Of a stretch of DNA of 64,000 bases, positions 27,421 through 35,286 are shown one piece after another. The stretch is from Acidibrevibacterium fodinaquatile (GTDB lineage Bacteria; Pseudomonadota; Alphaproteobacteria; Acetobacterales; Acetobacteraceae), in NCBI RefSeq assembly GCF_003352165.1, contig NZ_CP029176.1, positions 1,302,001 through 1,366,000 on the forward strand. Direction: 5' to 3'. The position numbers and the translations under genes were made by a program. Position 1 is the stretch's first letter, and every line of letters begins with the position of its first letter. The notes below the pieces were generated by a model. That model worked only from the letters and a program-made list of their open reading frames with translations. It searched no databases and was not told where the DNA came from.

Positions 27421-28641
27421 TCAGCGCGGCTCCAGCCGCCATAGCCCGACGTCGACGCGGCCGGCACGGAACCCGGCCTCGCAATAGGCGAGATAATAAT
27501 CCCACAGCCGGCGGAACCGCGGCGGGAAGCCCATCGCCGCGATCGCCGGCCAGGCGGTATGGAACCGCGCCCGCCAGGCGGCCAAGGTGAGGGCATAGCT
27601 GTCGCCGAAGCTTTGGCGCGCCCGCACCGCCAGCCCGTGGCGTTGCGCAAGCGCCGCGATCGTCCCCGGCGAGGGCAGCATCCCGCCTGGAAAAATGGCG
27701 TGCTGGATGAAATCGGTGCCGCGGCGATAATCCTCGAACCACGCGTCGGCGATGGTGATCGCCTGCAGCACGGCGACGCCCCTTGGGGCGAGGCGCGCGC
27801 GCAGCGTCTCGAAATAGAGGGGCCAGTAGCGCTCACCCACCGCCTCGATCATCTCGACCGAAACGATACGATCGAAGCGGCCATCGACATCGCGATAATC
27901 CTGCAATCGCAGATCGGCGCGCGATGCTAAGCCGGCTTGCGCCAAGCGCGCGGTCGCATAGTGCAACTGCGCCGGTGATAGCGTGAGTCCGGTGACGCGC
28001 GCGCCGGCGGCGGCGATGCGCTCGGCCAGCCCGCCCCAGCCGCAACCGATCTCGAGCGCATGCTGGCCGGGGCCGAGATCGAGCAACGCCAAGACCCGAT
28101 CCTGCTTTTCTGTCTGCGCGGCTTCCAGCCCGGCCACCGGATCGACCGCCGGATCGGTGTAGATCCCCGAGGAATAGCTCATTCCCGGATCCAGCCATTG
28201 CGCGTAAAAATCGTTGCCGAGATCGTAATGCGCCATGATGTTGCGCCGGCTGCCGGCGCGGCTATTGGCGTGGGTGAGATGGCGCAGCCGGTGCCACAGC
28301 CGGGCCGGCCACGGGCCGCCACTGGCGCCGGGGATGCGCGCCATATTGCGCGCGGCGAGGTCGAGCAACGCTACCGGATCTGGGCTCGACCAATCCTGAT
28401 CGATATAGGCCTCGGCGAAGCCGATGTCCCCGCCGGTCGCCAGCCGGCGCAGTGCGCGCCAGCGATGCAGCACCAATACCGCCTCAGGTCCCGGCTCCGC
28501 GCCAACATGGCGCACACGCGCGCCGCCCGGCAGGATCACGGTCAGCGTGCCCGCCGCGATCCTACCCAGCGCGCGCGCAAGCAGCGCCGGGCCGGGAGAG
28601 AGGAACCAGGGCGCCGGTCCGGCGAGGGTACGACCGCTCAC
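27421..28641 (-). CDS. cfa: Cyclopropane-fatty-acyl-phospholipid synthase, canonical type
   Basis: A 406-aa SAM-dependent enzyme that adds a methylene or methyl carbon to double bonds of membrane phospholipid acyl chains. The SAM site is ALEIGCGWGGLAERIA. The catalytic region IVSVEMIEAVGERYWPLYF and the C-terminal YYLAYCEAGF with Cys387, equivalent to the active-site Cys of E. coli CFA synthase, are present. It ends a three-gene leftward operon (FAD oxidoreductase, DUF1365, cfa) and overlaps the DUF1365 gene by 4 nt. A second, divergent Cfa-like protein is encoded on the other arm of the locus. Confidence 0.93.
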   Translation of the reverse strand: MSGRTLAGPAPWFLSPGPALLARALGRIAAGTLTVILPGGARVRHVGAEPGPEAVLVLHRWRALRRLATGGDIGFAEAYIDQDWSSPDPVALLDLAARNMARIPGASGGPWPARLWHRLRHLTHANSRAGSRRNIMAHYDLGNDFYAQWLDPGMSYSSGIYTDPAVDPVAGLEAAQTEKQDRVLALLDLGPGQHALEIGCGWGGLAERIAAAGARVTGLTLSPAQLHYATARLAQAGLASRADLRLQDYRDVDGRFDRIVSVEMIEAVGERYWPLYFETLRARLAPRGVAVLQAITIADAWFEDYRRGTDFIQHAIFPGGMLPSPGTIAALAQRHGLAVRARQSFGDSYALTLAAWRARFHTAWPAIAAMGFPPRFRRLWDYYLAYCEAGFRAGRVDVGLWRLEPR

Positions 28642-29417
28642 GCGACCCTCCCCGGCAGGACGATGCTGACAGGCTCAGCCGGTGGCGGCGGGCGCGGGCG
28701 CACGCGCATTCCCTTGCCCCAGAGCTTCGCCGCCTCCCAATGGATCGCACCCAACACCTGGGCGGCGAGCAGGGGATGGCGCAGGAAGCCGCGTAGCAGC
28801 GCGCCGTCCGTCAGGGGCTCGCGCCGCGCCGCAAGGCCAGCGGTCAGGACCGGGCCGGTTGCGTCGCGGACTTCGATCGCCACACCCAGCCTCTCGCTCG
28901 GCGGGATCAGCCGAAAACGGTAGCGCAACGCCATGTCCATGAAGGGAGAAACATAAAAACCCTTCGCGCATTCCTGGCGGATCGGCAGACCGGGCCCCGC
29001 GACCGGGATCAGGTAGCTATGGCGCTGGCCGAACGTGTTGTTGACCTCATACAGCACGGCGCAGAGCGCACCCGAGCGCGCGTGGCAGAAGAAGATGCTG
29101 AGCGGGTTGAAAACGCTGCCCAACACGCGCGGCATCGCGAGTAGGCGGATCGGCCCGCCATCGGGGGTGATCCCCGCCGCGGTTAGCGCCGCCTCCACTT
29201 GCGCGCGCAGACTGCCAGCGCCGGGCACCAGATGATCGCGCTCGGCGAAGCCGAACAGATTGAACCGATCAACGGAAAACAGCCGCAGCCGCCGCGCCAG
29301 CGCCGGGATTTCGTCGAGGTCGAGCAGCAGCGTCATCATCCGGTAGCGCAACCGGTGCCGCACCGGGCGCATGCGGGTATGCACCACCGTGCCGGTATAA
29401 AGCGCCGAGATGCTCAT
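28638..29417 (-). CDS. DUF1365 family protein
   Basis: A 259-aa protein of unknown function. Family landmarks are ALYTGTVVHTRMRPVRHRLRY, the Asn/His-rich FNPLSIFFCH, YEVNNTFGQRHSYL and KGFYVSPFMDM. DUF1365 genes are commonly found between an FAD oxidoreductase and a Cfa-family methyltransferase, as here. A role in acyl-chain modification is therefore likely by context but not proven. It overlaps both neighbours by 4 nt. Confidence 0.9.
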   Translation of the reverse strand: MSISALYTGTVVHTRMRPVRHRLRYRMMTLLLDLDEIPALARRLRLFSVDRFNLFGFAERDHLVPGAGSLRAQVEAALTAAGITPDGGPIRLLAMPRVLGSVFNPLSIFFCHARSGALCAVLYEVNNTFGQRHSYLIPVAGPGLPIRQECAKGFYVSPFMDMALRYRFRLIPPSERLGVAIEVRDATGPVLTAGLAARREPLTDGALLRGFLRHPLLAAQVLGAIHWEAAKLWGKGMRVRPRPPPPAEPVSIVLPGRVA

Positions 29418-30742
29418 GCCGCCGACACCTGCGTCTCAGAGGGGAGCGGCAAACGGTCTGACGGGTTGGCGACGCGCCAGGGCCGGCGCACCCCGCCCAA
29501 CGCCTCGGCAACGGCGAGGCCGGCCTGCACCCCGTCTTCATGGAACCCGGCCCCGAACCAAGCGCCGCAGAACCAGGTGCGGCGCTGCCCCTGCAGCGAC
29601 CACAGGTCGCGCTGGGCGCGCAAGGCCGCGGCATCAAACAGCGGATGATCGAAATGGGCACGGTGCAGCACGGTTTCGGGCGCCGGCGGGCGCACCGGGT
29701 TCAGCGTCACGAACACCGGCCCGGCGCCGGGGATATGCTGCAAACGGTTCATCCAGTAGGTCACGCAGAGCGCATCATTCGCGGCGGCGCCGATATAGTT
29801 CCAGCTCGCCCAGACCCGCCGGCGCCGCGGCATCAGCGTCGGATCACGGTGCATCACGGCTTCGTTGCGGGTGCTGCCTACCGCGCCCAGCAGCGCCACC
29901 TCCGCGGCCGAGGGATCGGCGAGCAGCGCCAGGGCCTGATCGGCGTGGGTTGCGATGACGACGTGATCGTAGCGGGTTTCCTCGCCGTCGGCGGCACGCA
30001 GGGCAACGCCGTCGGGCAAGCGCCGGATGGCGCGGACGGGGCAGTTCAGGCGGATTGCGGCGGCGTAGGGCGCGGTCAGGCGCCGGACATATTCGCCGCT
30101 CGCGCCGACCACGCTCCGCCATTGCGGGCGGTCGCGCAGCAGCAACAGCCCGTGATTCTGGCAAAAACGGATGAATGCCAGCGCCGGATAGGCGGCGATG
30201 CGCTCGGCCGGCGCCGACCAGATCGCGGCAGCCATCGGCAGGAGGTGATCGCGCGCGAATTCCGGCCCATAGCGACGCGCGGCGAGATAGGCGCCGAGCG
30301 TGGTGTCCGGGTCCAAATGCCGCGCATCCGCCGCGGCCTCGCGGTAAAAGCGCAGGATGTCGCGCAGCATCGCCCAGAAACGCGGGCGGACGAGATTGCG
30401 CCGCTGCCCGAACAGCCCGGCGAGTTCAGTCCCGGCATATTCCAGCCCGCCACCGCGCAAGGAGACCGCGAATGACATGTCAGACGCGTGCGTCGGCACG
30501 TCGAGATGCTGAAACAGCGCGGTCAGGTTCGGGTAGGCCGGCGGATTATAGACGATAAAGCCCATATCCACCGGCACCTGGCCGGCAACGCCCGGCACCG
30601 CGACGGTGTAGCTGTGCCCGCCCGGCCGCGAGGCGCTTTCATAGATCGTGACGTCATGGGCGGGATGGAGCAGCCAGGCCGCCGCCATTCCCGAGATGCC
30701 CGTTCCCACCACCGCAACCCGCAGCCGCGCCTTGCCCCGCAT
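29414..30742 (-). CDS. FAD-dependent oxidoreductase (flavin amine oxidase/desaturase-like)
   Basis: A 442-aa flavoprotein. The N-terminal FAD fold VVGTGISGMAAAWLL is followed by YESASRPGGHSYT, the second FAD-contact motif of the amine oxidase/phytoene desaturase superfamily. The start at 30742 places this fold next to the N-terminus; the frame is open 42 codons further but would cross the promoter. A relative encoded with a cfa gene belongs to the Rhodobacter sphaeroides RpoE regulon. By context it probably acts on a fatty-acyl chain, for example as a desaturase. It is the first gene of the leftward operon. Confidence 0.85.
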   Translation of the reverse strand: MRGKARLRVAVVGTGISGMAAAWLLHPAHDVTIYESASRPGGHSYTVAVPGVAGQVPVDMGFIVYNPPAYPNLTALFQHLDVPTHASDMSFAVSLRGGGLEYAGTELAGLFGQRRNLVRPRFWAMLRDILRFYREAAADARHLDPDTTLGAYLAARRYGPEFARDHLLPMAAAIWSAPAERIAAYPALAFIRFCQNHGLLLLRDRPQWRSVVGASGEYVRRLTAPYAAAIRLNCPVRAIRRLPDGVALRAADGEETRYDHVVIATHADQALALLADPSAAEVALLGAVGSTRNEAVMHRDPTLMPRRRRVWASWNYIGAAANDALCVTYWMNRLQHIPGAGPVFVTLNPVRPPAPETVLHRAHFDHPLFDAAALRAQRDLWSLQGQRRTWFCGAWFGAGFHEDGVQAGLAVAEALGGVRRPWRVANPSDRLPLPSETQVSAA

Positions 30743-30770
30743 GTGCCTTGCTACCTGTGCTATCCGGACG

Positions 30771-30800
30771 CAACTACGATCTGCCCGCCGCGTTGGATCA
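30771..30800 (-). promoter_or_regulatory. Predicted RpoE(ECF)-type promoter for the FAD-DUF1365-cfa operon
   Basis: On the minus strand, -35 TGATCC (30800-30795) and a -10-like TAGTTG (30776-30771) are separated by 18 bp. The Rhodobacter RpoE consensus is TGATCC, about 18 bp, then TAAGA. The -35 is exact and the -10 is partial. It lies 29 bp before the FAD oxidoreductase ATG, in the right orientation. Confidence 0.6.
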
Positions 30801-30820
30801 CCGCGCCAGCCGTGATCCAA
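30793..30820. promoter_or_regulatory. Inverted repeat formed by two back-to-back ECF -35 elements
   Basis: TTGGATCAC at 30793-30801 and GTGATCCAA at 30812-30820 are perfect 9-bp inverted arms, 10 bp apart. Each arm holds the TGATCC -35 of one of two diverging promoters, with identical flanking AA. Both arms of the locus would thus be recognised by the same sigma factor. Confidence 0.7.
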
Positions 30821-30841
30821 TGCGCCCGGGTCTGCGTAAGA
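30813..30841 (+). promoter_or_regulatory. Predicted RpoE(ECF)-type autoregulatory promoter for sigma-chrR
   Basis: TGATCC (30813-30818), an 18-bp spacer and TAAGA (30837-30841) match the promoter recognised by the R. sphaeroides singlet-oxygen sigma factor RpoE at both elements. The transcript would start near 30848, about 75 nt before the sigma ATG. This argues against the in-frame ATG at 30847 as the true start. Confidence 0.7.
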
Positions 30842-30921
30842 GGGGCATGTATGTTTCACGCCAATCATGGGCGGTGCGACGAACGGCCGAGGCGGGCTCG
30901 CTCTGGCCGGGGGCCGACGCC

Positions 30922-31479
30922 ATGACCCATATGTCGGGGGAGACCTCGCACGCGGCCCTGATCCGCGTCGTCGCGATCAGCCGCGACCGCGCGGCGTTCG
31001 CCGCGTTGTTCTCGCACTACGCCCCCCGGATAAAATCCTTCCTGCAACGGCGCGGCGCCGATGCCGCAACCGCTGAAGAACTGGCGCAAGAGGCTTTGCT
31101 CGCGGTCTGGCGGAAGGCGGCGCAATTCGACCCCGGCCGCGCCACCGCCGGCGCCTGGATCTTCGCGATCGCGCGCAACCTTCATATCGACTGGCAGCGC
31201 CGCGCCCGCCGTGCGGTCCCCGCGCCAGACCCTACCGACGATCCGTCGCCGGACGCATCGGCCGATGACGTGTTGGCGGCCGACCAACGCGCCCGCCGCC
31301 TGCACGACGCCATCGCCGCCCTGCCGGCAGAGCAGTCGGAGGCCCTGCGCCTTGCCTATTTCGACGAACGTTCGCACAGCGAGGTGGAGACCGCGCTCGC
31401 GATCCCGCTCGGCACCGTGAAATCGCGCCTGCGTTTGGCCATGGCCCGGTTGCGCGCGGCGCTGGGAGAGGACACATGA
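30922..31479 (+). CDS. rpoE: ECF RNA polymerase sigma factor, RpoE/ChrR-partner type
   Basis: A 185-aa group-4 sigma factor. Region 2 (about residues 25-95) contains FSHYAPRIKSFLQRRG, EELAQEALLAVWRKAAQFDP and AWIFAIARNLHIDWQRR. Region 4 (about 125-180) contains LPAEQSEALRLAYFDERSHSEVE and LGTVKSRLRLAMARLR. The next gene encodes a ChrR-type zinc anti-sigma factor, overlapping by 4 nt (ATGA), which places it with the Rhodobacter RpoE group. A matching promoter upstream suggests autoregulation. Frames open further upstream (30748, 30847) but precede or coincide with the predicted start point. Confidence 0.9.
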   Translation: MTHMSGETSHAALIRVVAISRDRAAFAALFSHYAPRIKSFLQRRGADAATAEELAQEALLAVWRKAAQFDPGRATAGAWIFAIARNLHIDWQRRARRAVPAPDPTDDPSPDASADDVLAADQRARRLHDAIAALPAEQSEALRLAYFDERSHSEVETALAIPLGTVKSRLRLAMARLRAALGEDT

Positions 31480-32090
31480 TCAACCATCATCCAGCCGAGG
31501 CGAGCCTGATCGCCTGCGCCGCCGGCACCATGCCTGTGGCGCATGCGCGGGTGATCGAAGCCCATGCCGCGCTCTGTCCGGTTTGCGCGTCCGGCCTGCG
31601 CGCCGCCGAGGCCGCCGGCGGCGCCCTGTTGGAGGCGCTGCCGCCGGCACCGATGGCGCCTGACGCGCTCGCCCGGGCGCTGGCGCGGCTCGACGCGGCG
31701 GCGCTCGAATCGGCACCCGCCGCGCCGGCGTTCGACCTCGCCGCCCTTGCCTCCGGGCGCTGGCGCCGTGTCGCGCCCGGCATCGCGATCATGAAGCTGC
31801 AGCCGCGCGACGCGACCGACAGCCGGCTCGATTTGATCCGCGTCGCTCCCGGCCGCGCGCTATTGACCCATGGCCATACCGGCCCCGAATCCACCTGCGT
31901 TCTGTCTGGCGCCTTTTCCGACGGCATCGGCACTTTCGCGACCGGCGATTTCATGGCGGCCGACGCCGCCCTCGACCATACCCCGCGCGCCTTGCCGGGC
32001 GAGGACTGCATCTGCCTGATCGCCACCACGCATCATCTGCGCCCGCATAGCTGGCTCGGCCGGCTGGTGCGCCCATTGCTCGGGATGTAG
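31476..32090 (+). CDS. chrR: ChrR-type zinc anti-sigma factor with cupin sensor domain
   Basis: A 204-aa cytosolic anti-sigma factor predicted to hold the ECF sigma factor inactive until singlet oxygen or organic peroxide triggers release. The N-terminal anti-sigma domain has His5, His30, Cys34 and Cys37, matching the zinc ligands H6, H31, C35 and C38 of R. sphaeroides ChrR. The C-terminal cupin (about residues 110-190) keeps the HGHTGPE metal motif and a later His in DHTP, as in the ChrR cupin. It overlaps the sigma gene by 4 nt and is 4 bp from the esterase gene. Confidence 0.92.
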   Translation: MINHHPAEASLIACAAGTMPVAHARVIEAHAALCPVCASGLRAAEAAGGALLEALPPAPMAPDALARALARLDAAALESAPAAPAFDLAALASGRWRRVAPGIAIMKLQPRDATDSRLDLIRVAPGRALLTHGHTGPESTCVLSGAFSDGIGTFATGDFMAADAALDHTPRALPGEDCICLIATTHHLRPHSWLGRLVRPLLGM

Positions 32091-32094
32091 CGCG

Positions 32095-32946
32095 ATGTCG
32101 GCCATCCTCGCGTCACCCGCGCGGGCGCGCGGCGGGTTCGCCGTCGACCTGCTGAACCGGCTGTCGCCGCGGCGTGGCGTCACGATACGGGAGGGCGTGG
32201 CGTATGGCCCGGGGCCGCGGCATCGGCTGGATGTCTATAGCCCGGCCCGCGCCGCGGCCGCGGCGCCCGCCCCGGCGGTGGTGTTCTTCTATGGTGGCGG
32301 CTGGGAGGAAGGCGATCGCGGCATTTATCGTTTCGTCGGGGCGGCGTTGGCGGCGCGCGGCATCCTGACCCTGGTGCCCGACTATCGCTTGTATCCCGAG
32401 GTCCGCTTCCCCGCCTTCATCGAAGATGCTGCCGCCGCCGTCGCCTGGGCGCGGTCGTTCCTCACAACGCTGGGCGGCGATCCGGGACGGTTATTCCTGA
32501 TGGGACACTCCGCCGGCGCGCAGATCGCGACCCTGCTGGCGCTCGATCCAAGCTATCTGCGCGCGGCGGGGATGGCGGGGGGGCGCCTCGCCGGCGTGAT
32601 TGGCCTTGCCGGCCCGTATGATTTTCTGCCGCTCCGCAGCCCCACCCTCAAGGCGATCTTCGGCCCCGAGGTGGACTGGCCGGTGAGCCAGCCGATCACC
32701 TACGCCTCCGCTGCGGCGCCGCCGATGCTGCTCGCGGCCGGCACGGCGGACCGGGTGGTCGATCCCGGCAACACCGAGCGCCTGGCGGCGCGGCTGCGCG
32801 CGGCGGGAGCAACCGTGGAGATGCGGCTCTATCGCGGCCTCGGGCATCGCGTGCTGATCGGCGGTTTCGCCTCGGCGCTCGCGCCATGGCTGCCGGTGCG
32901 ACGCGAGGCGCTGCGCTTCATCGCGCAGGGCGGGGGCGCGGCATGA
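32095..32946 (+). CDS. Alpha/beta hydrolase (HSL/BD-FAE-like esterase)
   Basis: A 283-aa serine hydrolase. The oxyanion motif is YGGGW, a variant of the hormone-sensitive-lipase HGGG. The nucleophile elbow is GHSAGA, and the late acid and base are likely in AGTADRVVDP and GLGHR. No signal peptide is seen, so it is probably cytosolic. It sits third in the sigma-chrR operon and overlaps the DUF1295 gene by 4 nt. Context suggests an acyl-ester or damaged-lipid substrate; this is inference. Confidence 0.85.
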   Translation: MSAILASPARARGGFAVDLLNRLSPRRGVTIREGVAYGPGPRHRLDVYSPARAAAAAPAPAVVFFYGGGWEEGDRGIYRFVGAALAARGILTLVPDYRLYPEVRFPAFIEDAAAAVAWARSFLTTLGGDPGRLFLMGHSAGAQIATLLALDPSYLRAAGMAGGRLAGVIGLAGPYDFLPLRSPTLKAIFGPEVDWPVSQPITYASAAAPPMLLAAGTADRVVDPGNTERLAARLRAAGATVEMRLYRGLGHRVLIGGFASALAPWLPVRREALRFIAQGGGAA

Positions 32947-33719
32947 TCGTGCTCGCGGTTACGGCCGGGTTGTCGCTGGCGATGATGCTGGCTTGGGTGG
33001 CGCAACGGCGCACCGGCAACGCCGGTTGGGTGGATGTGATCTGGACCTTCGCCCTCGGGGCTGCCGGGGTCGTTTACGCGCTGGTAGCGGGCGCGGCCGG
33101 GCCGCGCGACTGGTTGGTGGCGGCGCTCGCGGCACTCTGGGCGCTGCGGCTCGGTATTTACATCCTCCGTCGCACCCGCCACGGCGCCGAGGATGCCCGC
33201 TATGCGAAGCTACGCGCCGAATGGGGGGACGCGTTTCAGCGCCGCATGTTCGGCTTCCTGCAGATCCAGGCGGCGGTGGCGGCGGTGCTGGCGCTCGCCA
33301 TAGGGCTCGCGGCACGCAATCCCGCCCCGCTCGGCCTGCGCGATGCGGCCGGTGTCGCGGTGTTCCTGATCGCGATCCTGGGTGGCAATGCCGCCGACGA
33401 GCAGCTTCTGCGTTTCCGCCGCGACCCGGCCAATCGCGGGCAGGTCTGCGCCGTCGGGCTGTGGCGTTGGTCGCGCCATCCGAATTATTTCTTCGAGTTC
33501 CTCGCCTGGTGCGCGTGGCCGCTGCTCGCGATCTCCGCCGCCCATCCCCTGGGCGCGCTGGCGCTGGTCGCGCCGGCGGTGATGTATGGGGTGCTGGTGC
33601 ATGTCTCGGGCATTCCACCGCTCGAGGAGGCGATGCTGCGCTCGCGCGGCGATGCCTATCGCGCCTATCAGGCCCGCACCCGACCGTTCCTGCCGCTGCC
33701 GAAATGGAGCCACAAATGA
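32943..33719 (+). CDS. DUF1295 (steroid 5-alpha-reductase-like) membrane protein
   Basis: A 258-aa polytopic membrane protein with about 6-7 helices. The C-terminal signature GLWRWSRHPNYFFEFLAWC, and ending RTRPFLPLPKW, is typical of DUF1295/ICMT-like enzymes that bind NADPH or SAM near the membrane. Family members are thought to reduce lipid double bonds or methylate lipids, but its reaction is unknown. It has 4-nt overlaps with both neighbours, so it belongs to the sigma-chrR operon. Confidence 0.9.
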   Translation: MIVLAVTAGLSLAMMLAWVAQRRTGNAGWVDVIWTFALGAAGVVYALVAGAAGPRDWLVAALAALWALRLGIYILRRTRHGAEDARYAKLRAEWGDAFQRRMFGFLQIQAAVAAVLALAIGLAARNPAPLGLRDAAGVAVFLIAILGGNAADEQLLRFRRDPANRGQVCAVGLWRWSRHPNYFFEFLAWCAWPLLAISAAHPLGALALVAPAVMYGVLVHVSGIPPLEEAMLRSRGDAYRAYQARTRPFLPLPKWSHK

Positions 33720-34744
33720 ACCTGGTCGCCGCCGCCACCGGCGCTGTCGAGCGCTTGCCGCTGCCGGATGCCTTGACCCGGGCCGGGATCGCCATGCTGG
33801 TAGAGCGGACCAGCCGGCGTCTCGACCGCGCCCCGCCGGAGGCCGAGCGCGCGTTCGCGCGGCGCATGCGCGCCTACCCGATCGCGCGGACGCCCGAGGC
33901 CGCCAATGCGCAACATTACGAGCTGCCGGCCGAATTCTTCGCGCAGGTGTTGGGCGCGCGGCGCAAATACTCCTGTTGTCTCTATGACGAGGGGGCCGAC
34001 ACGCTGGACGCGGCCGAGGAGCGCGCGCTCGCCGCAACCGCCGCCCATGCCGAACTCGCCGACGGGCAGCGGATCCTCGAACTCGGCTGCGGCTGGGGAT
34101 CGCTGACCTTGTGGATGGCCGAACGCTATCCGAACGCGAAGATCGTTGCCGTCTCAAACTCCGCTCCGCAACGGGCGTTCATCGAGGCGGCGGCGAGGGC
34201 GCGCGGCATCGCCACTGTCGAGGTCATCACCGCCGACATGAATCACTTCGAGCCCGCCCGCCCGCGGTTCGATCGCGTGGTTTCGGTGGAGATGTGGGAG
34301 CATATGAGCAACTGGCGCGCGCTGCTGGCGCGTGTGCATGGGTGGCTTGAACCAAATGGGCGGCTGTTCCTGCACGTCTTCAGCCACCACGCGGTGCCCT
34401 ATGTTTTCGACCATGAGGACCGGGCCGACTGGATTGCGCGGCATTTCTTCACCGGCGGGATCATGCCGAGCCACCGCCTGATCCGCCAATGGGACGAGCA
34501 CTTCACGCTGGAAGCCGACTGGCGCTGGAGCGGATTGCACTATCAGCGCACCGCCAATGACTGGCTGGCCCGCTATGACGCGAACGCGGCCGCGATCGAC
34601 CCGATCCTGCGCGCCGTTTATGGCCGCGAGGCGGGGTTGTGGAAGCGCCGCTGGCGCCTCTTCTTCCTCGCCACCGCCGGCCTGTTCGGGGCGCGCGAGG
34701 GCCGCGAGTGGGGCATCAGCCATTATCGGCTGCGGCCACGATGA
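33716..34744 (+). CDS. Second Cfa-family SAM-dependent methyltransferase, atypical active site
   Basis: A 342-aa protein related to cyclopropane synthases and to coclaurine-type N-methyltransferases. The SAM motif is ILELGCGWGSLTLWMA, followed by VVSVEMWEHMSNW and FFTGGIMPSH. The C-terminal block reads FFLATAGLFGAREGREWG. Thr320 stands where canonical enzymes, including the other Cfa of this locus, have the catalytic Cys. It probably transfers a methyl group to a lipid or other substrate without ring closure. The start overlaps the DUF1295 stop (ATGA), and its stop overlaps the next gene. Confidence 0.88.
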   Translation: MNLVAAATGAVERLPLPDALTRAGIAMLVERTSRRLDRAPPEAERAFARRMRAYPIARTPEAANAQHYELPAEFFAQVLGARRKYSCCLYDEGADTLDAAEERALAATAAHAELADGQRILELGCGWGSLTLWMAERYPNAKIVAVSNSAPQRAFIEAAARARGIATVEVITADMNHFEPARPRFDRVVSVEMWEHMSNWRALLARVHGWLEPNGRLFLHVFSHHAVPYVFDHEDRADWIARHFFTGGIMPSHRLIRQWDEHFTLEADWRWSGLHYQRTANDWLARYDANAAAIDPILRAVYGREAGLWKRRWRLFFLATAGLFGAREGREWGISHYRLRPR

Positions 34745-35286
34745 CGCTCCGCGCCGCAATGCGCGCCTATGGCTCGCATCCCGATCCGGTGACGGCGGTC
34801 GCGTGTTTCGTCGCGCTGGTTTTGGGGGCGAACGGGCCGTTCTACCCGCTCTATGTCATCGCGCTGGTGGGCTGGGCGCGCGGCCACGCGGCCTTCCTGA
34901 CCATGGGGGCGATGCCGCTATTCCTCGCCGTCCCGGCGCTGGCGCGCTGGCAGCCGGGCGTGGCACGCGTGGCGCTGTGGTTGGTCGGCACGGTGAACAC
35001 GGTATGGTGCATGAAGCTGCTGGGGCCGGAGACGGGCGTCGGGCTGTTCCTGCTGCCCTGCATCGCGCTCGCCGCACTGCTTTCCGGGCGGCTATTGACC
35101 CTGGCTGCGGCCGGCCTGCCGATCCTGCCGTTGCTGATCCCGGTCGCGGCGTTCGGGCAGCCGATCATGGCGCTGACGCCGGCGGAGGACGCACGGCTCG
35201 CCGCGCTGAACGGTTTCAGCGCGGCGTGCCTGATGGGGCTGATCGCATTGCGGCTGGCCGGCGTGCTGCGCGGCTCGGACGCCTAG
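34741..35286 (+). CDS. Small polytopic membrane protein of unknown function
   Basis: A 181-aa hydrophobic protein with 5-6 predicted helices; I do not recognise a named family. It has charged loops of the type RGSDA at the C-terminus and a Pro-rich fourth helix LPILPLLIPVA. It starts inside the stop codon of the atypical methyltransferase gene (ATGA), so it is the last gene of the sigma-chrR operon. Its TAG stop codon coincides with the first three bases of a 106-bp MITE-like repeat, so the insertion may have set or altered its C-terminus. Confidence 0.7.
   Translation: MTLRAAMRAYGSHPDPVTAVACFVALVLGANGPFYPLYVIALVGWARGHAAFLTMGAMPLFLAVPALARWQPGVARVALWLVGTVNTVWCMKLLGPETGVGLFLLPCIALAALLSGRLLTLAAAGLPILPLLIPVAAFGQPIMALTPAEDARLAALNGFSAACLMGLIALRLAGVLRGSDA

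Noticed and set aside
30748-30921. Earlier starts for the ECF sigma factor (30748, 30847)
   Set aside because: They lie upstream of, or at, the predicted transcription start near 30848 and add sequence without homology to sigma factors.
32993-33715. Long upstream extension of the second Cfa-like gene
   Set aside because: The extension is Arg/Gly-rich shadow sequence of the DUF1295 gene. The ATG at 33716 gives a normal N-terminus and a 4-nt overlap.
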